Source of the DNA: Bradyrhizobium sp. 132 | GTDB taxonomy: Bacteria > Pseudomonadota > Alphaproteobacteria > Rhizobiales > Xanthobacteraceae | Assembly (NCBI RefSeq): GCF_023074185.1 | Contig: NZ_JADPKY010000028.1 | Span: forward strand, 1-57,838 | DNA length: 57,838 nt | Direction: 5' to 3' | Shown here: positions 47,272 to 56,707 of the stretch, one piece after another | Layout of the letters: each line of letters opens with the position of its first letter | How positions within the stretch are numbered: the stretch's first letter is position 1 | Program-made: the position numbers and the translations under genes | The notes under the pieces: generated by a model | Database searches by the model: none | What the model was told of the DNA's origin: nothing | Seen by the model: only the letters and a program-made list of their open reading frames with translations

Positions 47272-48337
47272 GGGCCGCCTCCCGTTTTGCTTCCGCCAGA
47301 TCGCTTGCCATCATCTCCTCGACGAGCTGGGCGAACGTGTGCTTCGGCTTCCAGCCGAGCACCTGATGCGCCTTGCTGGCGTCGCCGACGAGGAGATCGA
47401 CCTCGGTGGGGCGGAAATAGGTCGGATCGATCTTCACCACCGTCTTGCCGCTCGTCTCATCGACGCCGGTCTCCTCGACCCCTGCTCCACGCCATGCAAT
47501 GCGGCGGCCGAGCTGGGCGAACGATAGCTCGACCATCTCGCGCACCGAGTGCATCTCGCCGGTGGCGAGCACGAAATCGTCAGGCTTGTCGGCTTGCAGG
47601 ATCTTGTGCATGCCCTCGACGTAATCGCGCGCGTGGCCCCAGTCGCGCTTGGCTTCGAGATTGCCGAGATAGAGCGTCTCCTCCAGCCCGACCTCGATAC
47701 GGGCGACAGCGCGCGTGATCTTGCGGGTCACAAATGTCTCGCCGCGGATCGGGCTCTCGTGGTTGAACAGGATGCCGTTGCTGGCGAACATGCCATAGGC
47801 TTCGCGGTAGTTCACCGTGATCCAGTAGCCGTAGAGTTTTGCCACGCCGTAGGGCGAGCGCGGATAGAACGGCGTGGTCTCCTTCTGCGGGATCTCCCGG
47901 ACGAGGCCGTAGAGCTCGGAGGTCGAGGCCTGGTAGAACCGCGTCTCCTTCACCATGCCGAGGATGCGGATCGCTTCCAGCAGCCGCAGCACGCCGATCC
48001 CATCGGCATTGGCGGTGTATTCGGGACTCTCGAAGCTGACCGCGACGTGGCTTTGGGCGGCCAGATTGTAGATCTCGGTCGGCCGGATCTGCTGCACCAG
48101 CTGGATCAGATTGGTCGAGTCCGTCATGTCGCCGTAGTGCATCAGGAACGGCACGTCCCCGAGATGCGGGTCCTGGTAGAGATGGTCGACCCGCGCAGTG
48201 TTGAACGAGGACGAGCGCCGCTTGATGCCGTGCACGACATAGCCGAGCGACAGCAGATATTCGGCCAGATAGGCGCCGTCCTGTCCAGTCACGCCGGTGA
48301 TTAGGGCGACCCGCCGTTTGCTCTCTTGGTTTGACAA
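47252..48337 (-). CDS. noeL: NoeL, GDP-mannose 4,6-dehydratase
   Basis: A 361-residue SDR-family dehydratase, first committed enzyme of GDP-fucose synthesis. Seen: [100 protein letters not shown] and [20 protein letters not shown], with the catalytic tyrosine-lysine in SPYGVAK. Its codon use looks strongly GC-biased compared with the nod genes, similar to nolK, suggesting the pair has a different history. Upstream DNA shows no nod box. Confidence 0.95.
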   Translation of the reverse strand: MSNQESKRRVALITGVTGQDGAYLAEYLLSLGYVVHGIKRRSSSFNTARVDHLYQDPHLGDVPFLMHYGDMTDSTNLIQLVQQIRPTEIYNLAAQSHVAVSFESPEYTANADGIGVLRLLEAIRILGMVKETRFYQASTSELYGLVREIPQKETTPFYPRSPYGVAKLYGYWITVNYREAYGMFASNGILFNHESPIRGETFVTRKITRAVARIEVGLEETLYLGNLEAKRDWGHARDYVEGMHKILQADKPDDFVLATGEMHSVREMVELSFAQLGRRIAWRGAGVEETGVDETSGKTVVKIDPTYFRPTEVDLLVGDASKAHQVLGWKPKHTFAQLVEEMMASDLAEAKREAAHGKRTV

Positions 48338-49571
48338 ATCGTTGCTCTGCGCAGGCTAATGTCGGTCCCCGATCGACGACGTCAATCGCGTCTGGCCTCT
48401 TCGAAATGCGGAAGCGTCACGCTCTCGAACGGCCGAGTTCTGGATTCTGTATAGGCATTGCATCAAGCGCTCAACTGTACGGAGGTAACCTTCCACATCG
48501 AAAGGGTTTTGAAGGACTATACGAAAGTTTGTAGTCCGGAAGATTCCGTTCGGCCTTCGTCAGGCGTTTCTCGGCGTGGGCGCGACCAATGAAATTGCGG
48601 CGCGGATGGGAGGTAAGCAGACCCGTTTGGCCGAGAAGCGTTCCACAGTCCGTTCGTGGTCAACTCGCACGTTGAGCCAGCGAGTTTCCCTCATTTCGTG
48701 TCATTGCCTAAGAGTTTTCCAATCTTGCTGTTCATCCAGTGCAACCGCGAGCAAGCCGGCCAAACAAAGCATTGAAATTCGTTCTCTGTCGCGCAGTACT
48801 TATCATCGTCGATCATTTCTGGACAATCAAGTTGGTGATCTGGCAAGCAAAAGTGAAGGCGCGCATACTGCCTCCGTGCTGTTTGAGTTCACAGAAAAAC
48901 GCTGGATGAATGAGGCCAGTGCTATATGGGACCTCAAGGGGGTTATCGCGACGATTAGTGTGCCCTGCGCCCCCGAAGAGCGAATTCAGTAGCGAAAGGC
49001 ATCTGGCGGTTCATTGCTCGCGAGTGGCCAAGGAATCAACAACAATGGTGCGTTTAGCGGGCGGACGATATGGCTCACAAGGTCAGTGCTCGGTTCGGCG
49101 ACCATTCCGCCGGGGGTGTTTTCCGCGCTCGCAAGCATGTCTTCGGGCCGGCCGTAGTATGACCAGGCAAAGCCCGCTTGTGGGTGAATTAAGCCGCCTC
49201 GAGCACGTGCCGCTGCCATTGAAACTGGCGGTTTGCTGGTCCCGAGCGCCCCTTCTCTTGTCGGCAAAGTCCGGTTCTTGAGCAAGCATTCTGCGGATAC
49301 CAGCCTGAGCTGACGGATCAACTGCGTTCTACCTCGGCAGAAAAAAGTCGGATGAGCTGCTCGCGGAGAGTGGATAGGTCGACCCGGGCCATTAAACCAA
49401 GTGCCCCCGCTCGAATGCGCCGAAAGCAGCGTAAGCTTTAGAGGCGCGTCTCGAAATGGATGGCCGGCTTATCGGGTTCGAACGCGGTGTTGCCCTCAAT
49501 CAAGGTGCCGAGATCAATCTTCAGTCCCTCGCGGGTATAAACTTCCACATCATCTATTCCAAGGCGCTCAC
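48338..49571. other. about 1.2 kb gene-poor stretch
   Basis: No intact gene recognised. Two minus-strand tails look like relics of coding DNA: about 49000-49190 (GLIHPQAGFAWSYYGRPEDM) and 49440-49560 (DVEVYTREGLKIDLGTLIEG, ending HFETRL-stop). Neither can be assigned to a family with confidence, and neither has a credible start. Confidence 0.35.
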
Positions 49572-49730
49572 ATGAGCTTCTCAATACTCGCTCGTCAGGT
49601 CTTGATGGGCCTCATTGCCGGATCGGCGTTCGGCTCTTGGGCAATCGTCAGGCCTGCACCTCGAGCAGATCCAGCTCGCGGATCTATCGGCAGCTCTCTT
49701 GCTCCCGCGATGACCGCTACCCATGCCTAG
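49572..49730 (+). CDS. short hydrophobic hypothetical protein (52 aa)
   Basis: Starts MSFSILARQVLMGLIAGSAF, with a hydrophobic segment that could be a signal peptide or single helix, followed by a proline/alanine-rich tail ending M-T-A-T-H-A. It is supported only by composition. Confidence 0.3.
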   Translation: MSFSILARQVLMGLIAGSAFGSWAIVRPAPRADPARGSIGSSLAPAMTATHA

Positions 49731-49763
49731 CACTTGCGCGGCCTCGTCTCGGATTACTGTTGT

Positions 49764-50000
49764 TCATCTAGTCTGCTTTCGTTCAACGAGGCTGCGTCCG
49801 TCCGACCATGGCATGACGTGCATTCGGGAATGGTGATAAGCGCACCACGATGACAGCTTTTGGCGAGGCCCCGTCACAACGGGGGCGCCGCACATATACG
49901 CGGCTCCCGGATCGCCATTCTTGAAACCAACAATGGCCCGGCATTGGCCCTCACAGTGATCGACGAGCAAGACCCTGTTGGATCTATCGGGTCCTCTCAC
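49764..50000 (-). CDS. small GcrA-C-terminus-like zinc-ribbon protein (78 aa)
   Basis: The product contains QCRAIVGFKNGDPGAAYMCG followed by a segment ending SSWCAYHHSRMHV. The order C-R-x...G...C-G...W-C-x-x-H is that of the C-terminal half of GcrA-family cell-cycle regulators and related short alphaproteobacterial proteins. The N-terminal DNA-binding domain of GcrA is absent, so it is either a short relative or a truncated copy. It is isolated in a gene-poor stretch. Function unknown. Confidence 0.5.
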   Translation of the reverse strand: MRGPDRSNRVLLVDHCEGQCRAIVGFKNGDPGAAYMCGAPVVTGPRQKLSSWCAYHHSRMHVMPWSDGRSLVERKQTR

Positions 50001-50121
50001 ATGACCGCTCCGGGATACCGCATCAATCTCGCCGCGGCTGGTTTGGAACTCAGTACCCGCAAACGTATTTGGCAGCCTCCCAGGCTGGATTGGTCCTTCT
50101 TACATGTGGGCGATCTTGTCT

Positions 50122-50250
50122 TCATAGGGCCGGCGATTGCGTGGACAGGACAGAAAGTGCGTTCTTCGGCTGAGCGCGATCCTCAGCCGCTTTGGCAGAA
50201 GACCTCTCATCGCAAGCGGTCGGCCTGCTCCGCTGGAAGCAGCCGAACAT
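50122..50250 (-). CDS. short ORF directly behind promoter-like element copy 5
   Basis: A 42-residue frame starting MFGCFQRSRPTACDERSSAK, with GGGAG five bases before the ATG. The ATG is 19 bases beyond the -10 box of promoter-like element copy 5, the same arrangement as nolA. The peptide itself has no recognised family; the case for it rests on the start signals. Confidence 0.35.
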   Translation of the reverse strand: MFGCFQRSRPTACDERSSAKAAEDRAQPKNALSVLSTQSPAL

Positions 50251-50269
50251 TGGTGCTCCCTAGCTGTGC

Positions 50270-50300
50270 ACTCTACAATCTGACGCTACGTATGATTCAA
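50270..50300 (-). promoter_or_regulatory. MerR-type promoter-like element, copy 5
   Basis: On the minus strand: TTGAAT, 19-bp spacer with TACGTAGCGTCAGATTG, then TAGAGT. It is followed by a ribosome-binding site and a 42-codon frame. Confidence 0.6.
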
Positions 50301-50326
50301 TCCCCCTCCGAGCTTATCGCGTGAAT

Positions 50327-50479
50327 ATGTCGAACCCTTATTCGTTTGCCAGGAGCCAGCCGCAAGACGAGCAGGGCGGGAGGCGCTTCACCAAGGCAGT
50401 GGCTTTGGATATCAATCGTCTGCGGAAGGCGCAGCTCAGGTCCGCTCGAGTGTGCGCGCATAGCTACCCCCAGCTGTGA
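50327..50479 (+). CDS. short basic ORF (50 aa), unknown
   Basis: Starts MSNPYSFARSQPQDEQGGRR and ends HSYPQL-stop. It lies 27 bp to the right of promoter-like element copy 5, in the opposite direction to the predicted promoter. Coding status is uncertain. Confidence 0.2.
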   Translation: MSNPYSFARSQPQDEQGGRRFTKAVALDINRLRKAQLRSARVCAHSYPQL

Positions 50480-51138
50480 GACTGCTCGTCGGCGGCCACG
50501 AGTGATCAAGCAAATCAATCAAGCTTACTTGAATGTGTGGATAGGAGGTGCCTTGGCGACGGAATCGATCGGCCATGGCTGGAAGCTCTGGCGAGTCTGT
50601 GCAAATTGGCTTTGTCTATCCAGCCGAGCTCTCCCGCTGTCACCATCATAATGGGGCTGCTTCCCGGGAGTTGTCGGTGCCGCGGCGGCTGAGCAGAATT
50701 GGAAACGAGATTAATCGGCAGCGCGTTAACCTGGTCAAAGAGCCAAACTCCCGTCAGGTAACCCAACAGTGACTTCGCCGTTCTAGATAACCTTGAACTA
50801 TGGACGACCTCGAAAGGCTTCGTCAGCTGCAGGCCACGCCGGGTTGATCATCGCGGGTTCGATATTTGTGGGAAGAGTTGCCGAGCGTCACGTTGGAAGC
50901 CTAAGCGGTACTCAGCCCTGGTCCCATTGAGAGCATCGCGGCTCGAGTCCAGATTGGCGCGTTTGCTACAATCGTGTTGGTATTGAAGACTTGCTACGCC
51001 GACTACTCCAGGTCGGCCGGGGGAAAAACAGCGGTTTTGCAGGCAATCAAATGGCTGTTGGAACGAGCGGCGCAGTTGGCCATGCTCTCTGATGGATGGG
51101 CGGGGCCTTGTAGCGGGCGCCGATCGGCGTCCTCCCAT
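50480..51138. other. about 660 bp without a gene
   Basis: Overlapping short frames on both strands; nothing recognised. Confidence 0.3.
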
Positions 51139-51405
51139 TCATCTTGAGGCGCGAGCGATTGTTAGGCCGGCATTCTCCAGCACATCCAAAATCGTTTCAG
51201 CAACCGCCCGCGGATCTCGCTCGTCCTCTTTGCTAACGTTACGGGCCAAGGTAGCTGCGATGATCGCGTGCGCTGTTTTGCGCTGGAGGCAATCGTATTC
51301 GGCATACTCACCGCAAGTATTGCAGTTGATCACTGGTCGGCCGCTCCAGGGATCGTGCATTGCGATCTCGCACCAGTTATCTGTGTGACATTTCGGACAG
51401 AGCAT
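51139..51405 (-). CDS. small zinc-ribbon protein (88 aa)
   Basis: An 88-residue protein starting MLCPKCHTDNWCEIAMHDPW. Two C-x-x-C knuckles, C-P-K-C at residues 3-6 and C-N-T-C near 28-31, should bind one zinc. The rest is helical (CLQRKTAHAIIAATLARNVS, AVAETILDVLENAGLTIARA). I know no specific family. Its clean composition and start make it one of the few convincing genes in this gene-poor segment. Confidence 0.55.
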   Translation of the reverse strand: MLCPKCHTDNWCEIAMHDPWSGRPVINCNTCGEYAEYDCLQRKTAHAIIAATLARNVSKEDERDPRAVAETILDVLENAGLTIARASR

Positions 51406-52008
51406 AGATCGAGATTTCCTTGTGGTCTGACCTCGCGCGCTCCAAGGCCATCAGTTGAACGGCCGCTTGCTAGCCAAAGCTGTAGAAGTCATTGCTACTC
51501 CGAAGGCCGTGTTGCCCGTCTTTGGATACGAAAAACGTCATGGACGCGGCGGCGGAGGCAATCCAGGCACCCGAGGGCGGCTTCGGCATGAGCGACCAGT
51601 CGACGCATCTCTGGCGAGAATGCTGGCAACGGTGTATGCCTGGAGCTACCTGTTTTGGCGTAAGCAAGCTATTGCAGGTTCGCCGCGGCCGCATCACGGC
51701 TACGTAAGATGAGTATGGCCTCCAACTTCCATTCCACTCTGAGCTGCGAGGCCCCGATCTCCAGACGTCAACCTTCTGCGTGAGCACTCTGTCAAATCGG
51801 GCAACCGCAACGCGAGGATGCTGCTGCATCTTAGAATCCGGTTCCCCTCCTGGCTTCGTCGCCACACGTGCAATGATTCGCCGAGGCGACTTCACTGCGG
51901 CGCCAGGGACAAGGCGGGCGTTCTGCAATCTGGGCGCCAAATGACACACTCGAAATTGTGTCGCCCGGAAGCTGTTCTACGGCCAACCACGCTCGCCAGC
52001 TGTAAGAG
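51406..52008. other. about 600 bp with only doubtful frames
   Basis: A 159-codon minus frame (51470-51949) is irregular. A 32-codon minus frame (51892-51990, GTG start) lies just beyond promoter-like element copy 6 but has no clear ribosome-binding site. Confidence 0.3.
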
Positions 52009-52039
52009 ACCCTACAATCTGACGCTACGTACGATTCAA
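52009..52039 (-). promoter_or_regulatory. MerR-type promoter-like element, copy 6
   Basis: On the minus strand: TTGAAT, 19-bp spacer with TACGTAGCGTCAGATTG, then TAGGGT. Nearly identical to copy 5 from the first to the last base. No convincing gene follows it leftwards. Confidence 0.6.
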
Positions 52040-52230
52040 GCCCTAATGTCTAGAGTCGCGCATTCGCGCCCTTTGCCGCGCTTGCTGCGAGCGGGTTGTC
52101 GCATCTCAGACATCAACAGAGCGGTCGGCAGATAACGGCAAATGAGGTGCTTTTGCGAAAGCCAACCTACGGGATCTTACGTAGGGCATGTGTCGCATTT
52201 TCTTGATCTAAAAATTGCATCGTCTTCCGC

Positions 52231-52419
52231 ATGAAGGAAAAAAAGCTGTTCTCAGACGCCAAACATTGGAGAAGCCGTGCTGAAGCGACCCGAAGAAAAG
52301 CGGAGTCGCTCGAGGACGACACATCCAGATGCAGGCTCCTCAAGGTCGCTGAAGAATATGATAAGCTGGCTCGCCTCGCGGAGGGGCGGCAAAGAAATGA
52401 GCTTGACGGGCAGTTCTGA
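52231..52419 (+). CDS. small conserved hypothetical protein (62 aa), helical
   Basis: Starts MKEKKLFSDAKHWRSRAEAT and continues RCRLLKVAEEYDKLARLAEG. The pattern HWR.RAE..R..AE....D...R..LL..A..YD.LA..AE is shared by many short alphaproteobacterial proteins of unknown function, which I recall as common in Bradyrhizobium. Probably an intact helical-hairpin protein. It stands alone. Confidence 0.6.
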   Translation: MKEKKLFSDAKHWRSRAEATRRKAESLEDDTSRCRLLKVAEEYDKLARLAEGRQRNELDGQF

Positions 52420-53183
52420 TCGCCACCGGGCGGACGGTTGCACCGATCGTCAACGCCTTGTGACCCCGGCGCGGGTGTCTCTCCGTTGGTGCTCACAGCC
52501 CGTTAGCTGAACTGCGAAACTGCGTCATGCCGTAAGGCCAATGAGCTAGGCTGCTGAACGAGTGCGGTCCGCGCGTCCGAGCCTCTGACCATGAATCCAT
52601 TCTGAGTCGCGGGGCCGGCCACATAGATGACGCATTGACGGTGTCTCAGGCGGCAAGCCGGCTAACTGCTAGACATGAGAAGGATGAGATGAAAGCCCAC
52701 CGTCAGGTCGTCGAATCAAAAGCCTCTCGCTCGATGAACTGGCGAGGCATTGGCGTCGCGCTTTGCATCATGTGCTGAAGCCAGGACTTTTGTTTGGGTG
52801 ACAAAGTAGCCGGTTCGCCGGATCATGCCACGCGAATTGGCTTCCGCCGCCATTTTGGCGTGAGGCGTTTCAGTCGAATTCTGGCACCTTGCACCAAGCA
52901 CTGCTGAGCTCAACGCCATACATTGCGGACATGTTCAGGCGAAGAGGCGAGCAGAAGCTCCTGCTGGAACGGCTTGCCAAGACGGGCCATCATAGATCTC
53001 TGCGCAGATTGTCTGCATGAGGCCGGGTTCGCAACGAAGGCGCGAATGACAAGAAAATTGAAGAGACGATCAGATGTCGAAAGACAAACCCAAGAGAACT
53101 CCCCGGTGAACGATGCGGATAGAACCGATGTTCTTCATCCAAGTAGGTTCGGTGCAGATGATCAGCGGTAGCTGGGGCTGCCC
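52420..53183. other. about 760 bp without an intact gene
   Basis: Short frames only. A plus-strand stretch near 52970-53090 reads PRRAIIDLCADCLHEAGFAT, perhaps a relic. Nothing assigned. Confidence 0.3.
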
Positions 53184-53687
53184 ATGCCGGGGTGCCAGCC
53201 GTTCGATGTGCGACTCGGACAAGACGAGTGGTGCCGGATGCAACTCTATCGGCCAAAAGGAGGACGCATGAGGAGGCACAGTGTAGAAAGACTGGAAGCG
53301 GGGCGCGTTCGCGAGGGCCAATTCGCCACTGCACCAGGGTCTGGCCCTTCTGGTCTCTTCTTCGTGCAGGGGCCTTGTGGCTGCCAACTCAAGATCATCG
53401 GCTTGATCCGTCCGGGATGGGAGCATGTCTCAGTGTCGACGCCACGGCGATCTCCAAACTGGGAGGAGATGTGCCTCGCTAAAGATATGTTTTGGGATGA
53501 AGAGGAATGCGTGATGCAGCTGCATCCTCCTCATTCGCAGTATGTGAACAATAGTCGCTATTGCCTGCATCTCTGGAGGCCGACCCGTCAGGTCATTCCG
53601 ATGCCTCCGGCAGCCTTCGTGGGCATCGTCGGGCTCGGGCCGTCTGAAGCGGCAACTCTGTTTGCGCAGATGAGTGCGACACCTTAG
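53184..53687 (+). CDS. phage-related hypothetical protein (DUF7694-like)
   Basis: The 167-codon frame has an irregular first 40 codons and then a coherent domain: HVSVSTPRRSPNWEEMCLAK, DMFWDEEECVMQLHPPHSQY, VNNSRYCLHLWRPTRQVIPM and PPAAFVGIVG. This resembles a conserved protein family found in phages and prophages (I know it as DUF7694). The true start is probably at or after 53268 (MRRHSVERLEAGRV). It lies just upstream of the truncated bioB and marks the left junction of the biotin cluster. Confidence 0.5.
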   Translation: MPGCQPFDVRLGQDEWCRMQLYRPKGGRMRRHSVERLEAGRVREGQFATAPGSGPSGLFFVQGPCGCQLKIIGLIRPGWEHVSVSTPRRSPNWEEMCLAKDMFWDEEECVMQLHPPHSQYVNNSRYCLHLWRPTRQVIPMPPAAFVGIVGLGPSEAATLFAQMSATP

Positions 53688-53762
53688 CGGATCTCGCCCC
53701 GCCGATGCCAAGTCGGGCGGTGGCGACATAATCGAGAGTCCCGCGGAGTTGCTCACCACAGC

Positions 53763-54432
53763 GCTCGCTGCATGGCCGCGGCGTGGCGCAGTCCAAAGGA
53801 CCGCGACCTCGATAAGGTCTGCGACATGATTGCCGCCGTTAAACGTGTTGGGATGGAGACGTGCGTAACGCTCGGCATGCTCACGCCAAAGCAAGCCGCA
53901 CGGCTCGCCGACGCCGGCCTCGACTTCTACAATCATCACGTGGACACTTCACCGGAGTTCTACCGCAGCATCATCACTACCCGGGCCTTGCAAGATCGGA
54001 TCGACACTCTTACGCGTGTGCGCGAGGTGGGGGTCAAAGTCTGCTGCGGCGGCATTATTGGCATAGGTGAGCACGTCGATGACCGTCTCGGCATGCTGGT
54101 ACTACTCGCCAATCTTCCCAACCATCCGGAAAGTGTACCGATCAACCTGTGGAACGAGGTGAATGGGGTGCCGGTGAAGGTCACGGCGGAGCGTCCCAAT
54201 CCGATTGCACTGGTGCGCCTGGTGGCGACCGCGCGGATCATGATGGCCCAAGAGCGTCGTACGATTGGCCGCCGGGCGCCAGTACATGAGTGATGAACTC
54301 CAAGCCCTATGTTCCTTGGCGGGTGCGAACTCCATCGTTTTCGGCGATGTGTTGCTGACTACCAAAAACCCGCAACTTGACGGTGATGTAAGTTTGTTAG
54401 CACGGCTCGGCATTACGTCTGGACTCGCTTAA
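53763..54432 (+). pseudogene. bioB: bioB (biotin synthase), 5'-truncated and frameshifted
   Basis: Resemblance to biotin synthase begins at [20 protein letters not shown] (relatives have [14 protein letters not shown]). It runs through [40 protein letters not shown] and [20 protein letters not shown]. The N-terminal third with the radical-SAM cluster C-x3-C-x2-C is missing. Near 54245 one extra G shifts the frame. Removing it restores A-R-I-M-M-P-K-S-V-V-R-L and the normal end [20 protein letters not shown] through [11 protein letters not shown] to SGLA-stop at 54430-54432. It cannot make active biotin synthase. Confidence 0.9.
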
Positions 54433-54482
54433 GCCATCAGAACAACGGCGCGCTGCGCGCAAGCCACTAGCGTAGGTAAGAA

Positions 54483-54836
54483 ATGCAGATTGTCTTGATG
54501 AAGGGAAAGATTCATTGCGCCTCGGTAACTGAATCCGACCTGCACTTTGAAGGCTCGATCTCGATTGATCGCGCACTTTTGGACGCGGCCGGCATCCTGA
54601 TTAACGAACGCGTCGAACTCTACAACCTCGAGACGGGGGCACGCTTTGCAACGATTGTGACAGAAGCGCCGCAAGGGTCCGGCACGGTAGACGTGAACGG
54701 TGCGGCGGCGCGATTGGCGATGCCCGGCGATAGGATAAGCATCGTTGCATACGCCTCAGTTGACGAGGGGGAGGCAAGAATCTTCAGGCCGCGCATTGTG
54801 CTGGTTGACCGACAAAATCGCATCGTGCCGATTTGA
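54483..54836 (+). CDS. panD: PanD, aspartate 1-decarboxylase
   Basis: A 117-residue pyruvoyl enzyme making beta-alanine for pantothenate and CoA. The self-cleavage site is intact: [18 protein letters not shown], with Gly-Ser at residues 24-25. Lys9 (in MLK-like [12 protein letters not shown]) is also present, as is the later [20 protein letters not shown]. Normal length. It starts 50 bp after the bioB relic, probably in one transcript with bioF and bioD. Its intactness beside two broken biotin genes suggests a separate benefit from panD. Confidence 0.92.
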   Translation: MQIVLMKGKIHCASVTESDLHFEGSISIDRALLDAAGILINERVELYNLETGARFATIVTEAPQGSGTVDVNGAAARLAMPGDRISIVAYASVDEGEARIFRPRIVLVDRQNRIVPI

Positions 54837-54923
54837 ATCCAACAAGCTAACCGCCGTAAAGACCCCGTCGTTGGCGGCCAGTTGGGAGTTTTGGGGCGTC
54901 GACCCTTGCTCAGCGAGTGAAGA

Positions 54924-56078
54924 ATGAATTCCATCATTGCGGGTAAAGCCGCCAGCTATGCGGCAGGCTTAGATGCGCTCAAACACGAGAACCGCCTGCG
55001 GAGTCTCAAGCCGCGCACCGGGATTGACTTTTCATCCAACGATTATCTGGCCCTGGCGAGCGCGCCGCGCATGAAAAAAGCGATCGTCACCGCGCTTGAA
55101 GCCGGTACTCCGATCGGAGCCGGCGGATCACGGCTTCTGCGCGGCAACTGCGAGGAGCACGAATGCCTCGAAGCAGCAGCGGCGCGGTTCTTCGGCGCGC
55201 AGACCGCGCTCTTCTTCGGCGGTGGTTATGTTGCAAATTTTGCGGTGCTGACAACGTTGCCGCAACGGGATGACCTGCTCGTCCTTGATTCCCTGGTTCA
55301 CGCCAGCATTCACGAAGGAGCACGAGCTGGCCGAGCCGCGTTTCGAATCACCGCCCATAACGACCCGCAGTTTATCGTAAGCGCAATTTGCGACTGGCGT
55401 GCCGCGGGCGGAGCGGGGCAGGTCTGGATCGTAGTCGAGAGCCTCTACAGCATGGATGGCGATTTCGCACCGCTTGAGGACCTGCTCGCGATCGCGGACC
55501 GGCACGATGCGTTCTTGGTTGTGGATGAAGCTCATGCCACCGGCGTTTACGGCGAGCAGGGGCGAGGGCTCACAGGGCCGTTTGAAGGACGCGAAAATCT
55601 CCTGGTTATTCATACCTGCGGCAAGGCGCTGGGAGCTGCCGGCGCGCTTGTCACCGCCTCTGGCGTGCTGCGCGACTTCATAATCAATCGCTGTCGCCCG
55701 TTTATCTTCGCGACCGCCCCCTCGCCGTTAATGGCGGTGGCCGTACGGGAGGCTCTGTTGATCCTGCAGGAGGAACCGGAGCGCCGACAGCGGCTGGCGA
55801 AGCTTGTCGCGTTCACGCATCAGGAGATGGTTGCGCGAGGCGAGAGAAGTCCTTCGAACTTGCAGATCCTGCCCTACATCGTTGGCGAGAATGCCCGCGC
55901 CATGAGGCTAGCGTCCGCGCTACAGGCTCGCGGATTTGACATCCGAGGAATCAGACCGCTAACGGTGCCGGCCGGCACGGCCCGTTTACGAATTTCACTG
56001 ACGCTCAACGTCGGAGAGGATGAGGTGCGTGCGATGCTCGATGCCCTCGCTGAGGAGACGAGGGGCGGATCTCGATGA
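54924..56078 (+). CDS. bioF: BioF, 8-amino-7-oxononanoate synthase
   Basis: A 384-residue PLP enzyme that condenses pimeloyl thioester with alanine. Family features: [80 protein letters not shown], the PLP lysine in [20 protein letters not shown] and [20 protein letters not shown]. Its stop overlaps the bioD start (ATGA). Intact. Confidence 0.95.
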   Translation: MNSIIAGKAASYAAGLDALKHENRLRSLKPRTGIDFSSNDYLALASAPRMKKAIVTALEAGTPIGAGGSRLLRGNCEEHECLEAAAARFFGAQTALFFGGGYVANFAVLTTLPQRDDLLVLDSLVHASIHEGARAGRAAFRITAHNDPQFIVSAICDWRAAGGAGQVWIVVESLYSMDGDFAPLEDLLAIADRHDAFLVVDEAHATGVYGEQGRGLTGPFEGRENLLVIHTCGKALGAAGALVTASGVLRDFIINRCRPFIFATAPSPLMAVAVREALLILQEEPERRQRLAKLVAFTHQEMVARGERSPSNLQILPYIVGENARAMRLASALQARGFDIRGIRPLTVPAGTARLRISLTLNVGEDEVRAMLDALAEETRGGSR

Positions 56079-56707
56079 GCCAGCGGATCGTGGTGACCGG
56101 CACAGATACAGGGATCGGCAAATCTGTCTTTTCGGCAGGCCTTGCCCATCTTCTCGGCGCGAATTATTGGAAACCAATTCAGGCCGGTGTTGAAGGAGAG
56201 ACCGATAGCGAGCAGGTCGCACGACTGAGCGGTCTTCCGGCCGATCGGATCGTTCCGGAGCGTTACCGCCTTAAAACGTCCGCCTCGCCGCACCATGCCG
56301 CCGAAATAGACGGAATTCGCATCGACCCCGATTCGCTCGTCCTGCCGCATACCGGGGAGCGACCGCTCGTCATCGAAGGCGCTGGCGGGCTGATGGTGCC
56401 GCTGAATTCTAGTGCACTCTACATCGACATCTTCGAGCGGTGGCGACTTCCTGTTGTGCTTTGCGCGCGCACGCTACTCGGGACCATCAATCACTCCCTG
56501 CTCTCGATAGAGGCCTTACGAAAGCGCCAGATCGACATTCTTGGGATCGCATTCATCGGGGAAAGAAATTCGGAGACTGAGAGCGCAATTTGTGACATCG
56601 CGCGGGTGCGTTGGTTAGGACGGCTGCCCTGGATTTCTCCTTTGACGGCAGAGAGCCTACAGGCTGTCTTCAAAGGCTCGTTTATTCCCGGCGATTTCAC
56701 GCCATGA
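56075..56707 (+). CDS. bioD: BioD, dethiobiotin synthetase
   Basis: A 210-residue ATP-dependent ligase closing the ureido ring of dethiobiotin. P-loop [15 protein letters not shown] (serine in place of the more usual final threonine), then [38 protein letters not shown] and the conserved [20 protein letters not shown]. It overlaps bioF and bioA by 4 bases each, so the three were translated as one unit. Intact. Confidence 0.94.
   Translation: MSQRIVVTGTDTGIGKSVFSAGLAHLLGANYWKPIQAGVEGETDSEQVARLSGLPADRIVPERYRLKTSASPHHAAEIDGIRIDPDSLVLPHTGERPLVIEGAGGLMVPLNSSALYIDIFERWRLPVVLCARTLLGTINHSLLSIEALRKRQIDILGIAFIGERNSETESAICDIARVRWLGRLPWISPLTAESLQAVFKGSFIPGDFTP

Noticed and set aside
47549..48304. 251-codon plus-strand frame opposite noeL
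   Set aside because: Antisense shadow of a strongly GC3-biased gene; noeL itself has all GDP-mannose dehydratase motifs.
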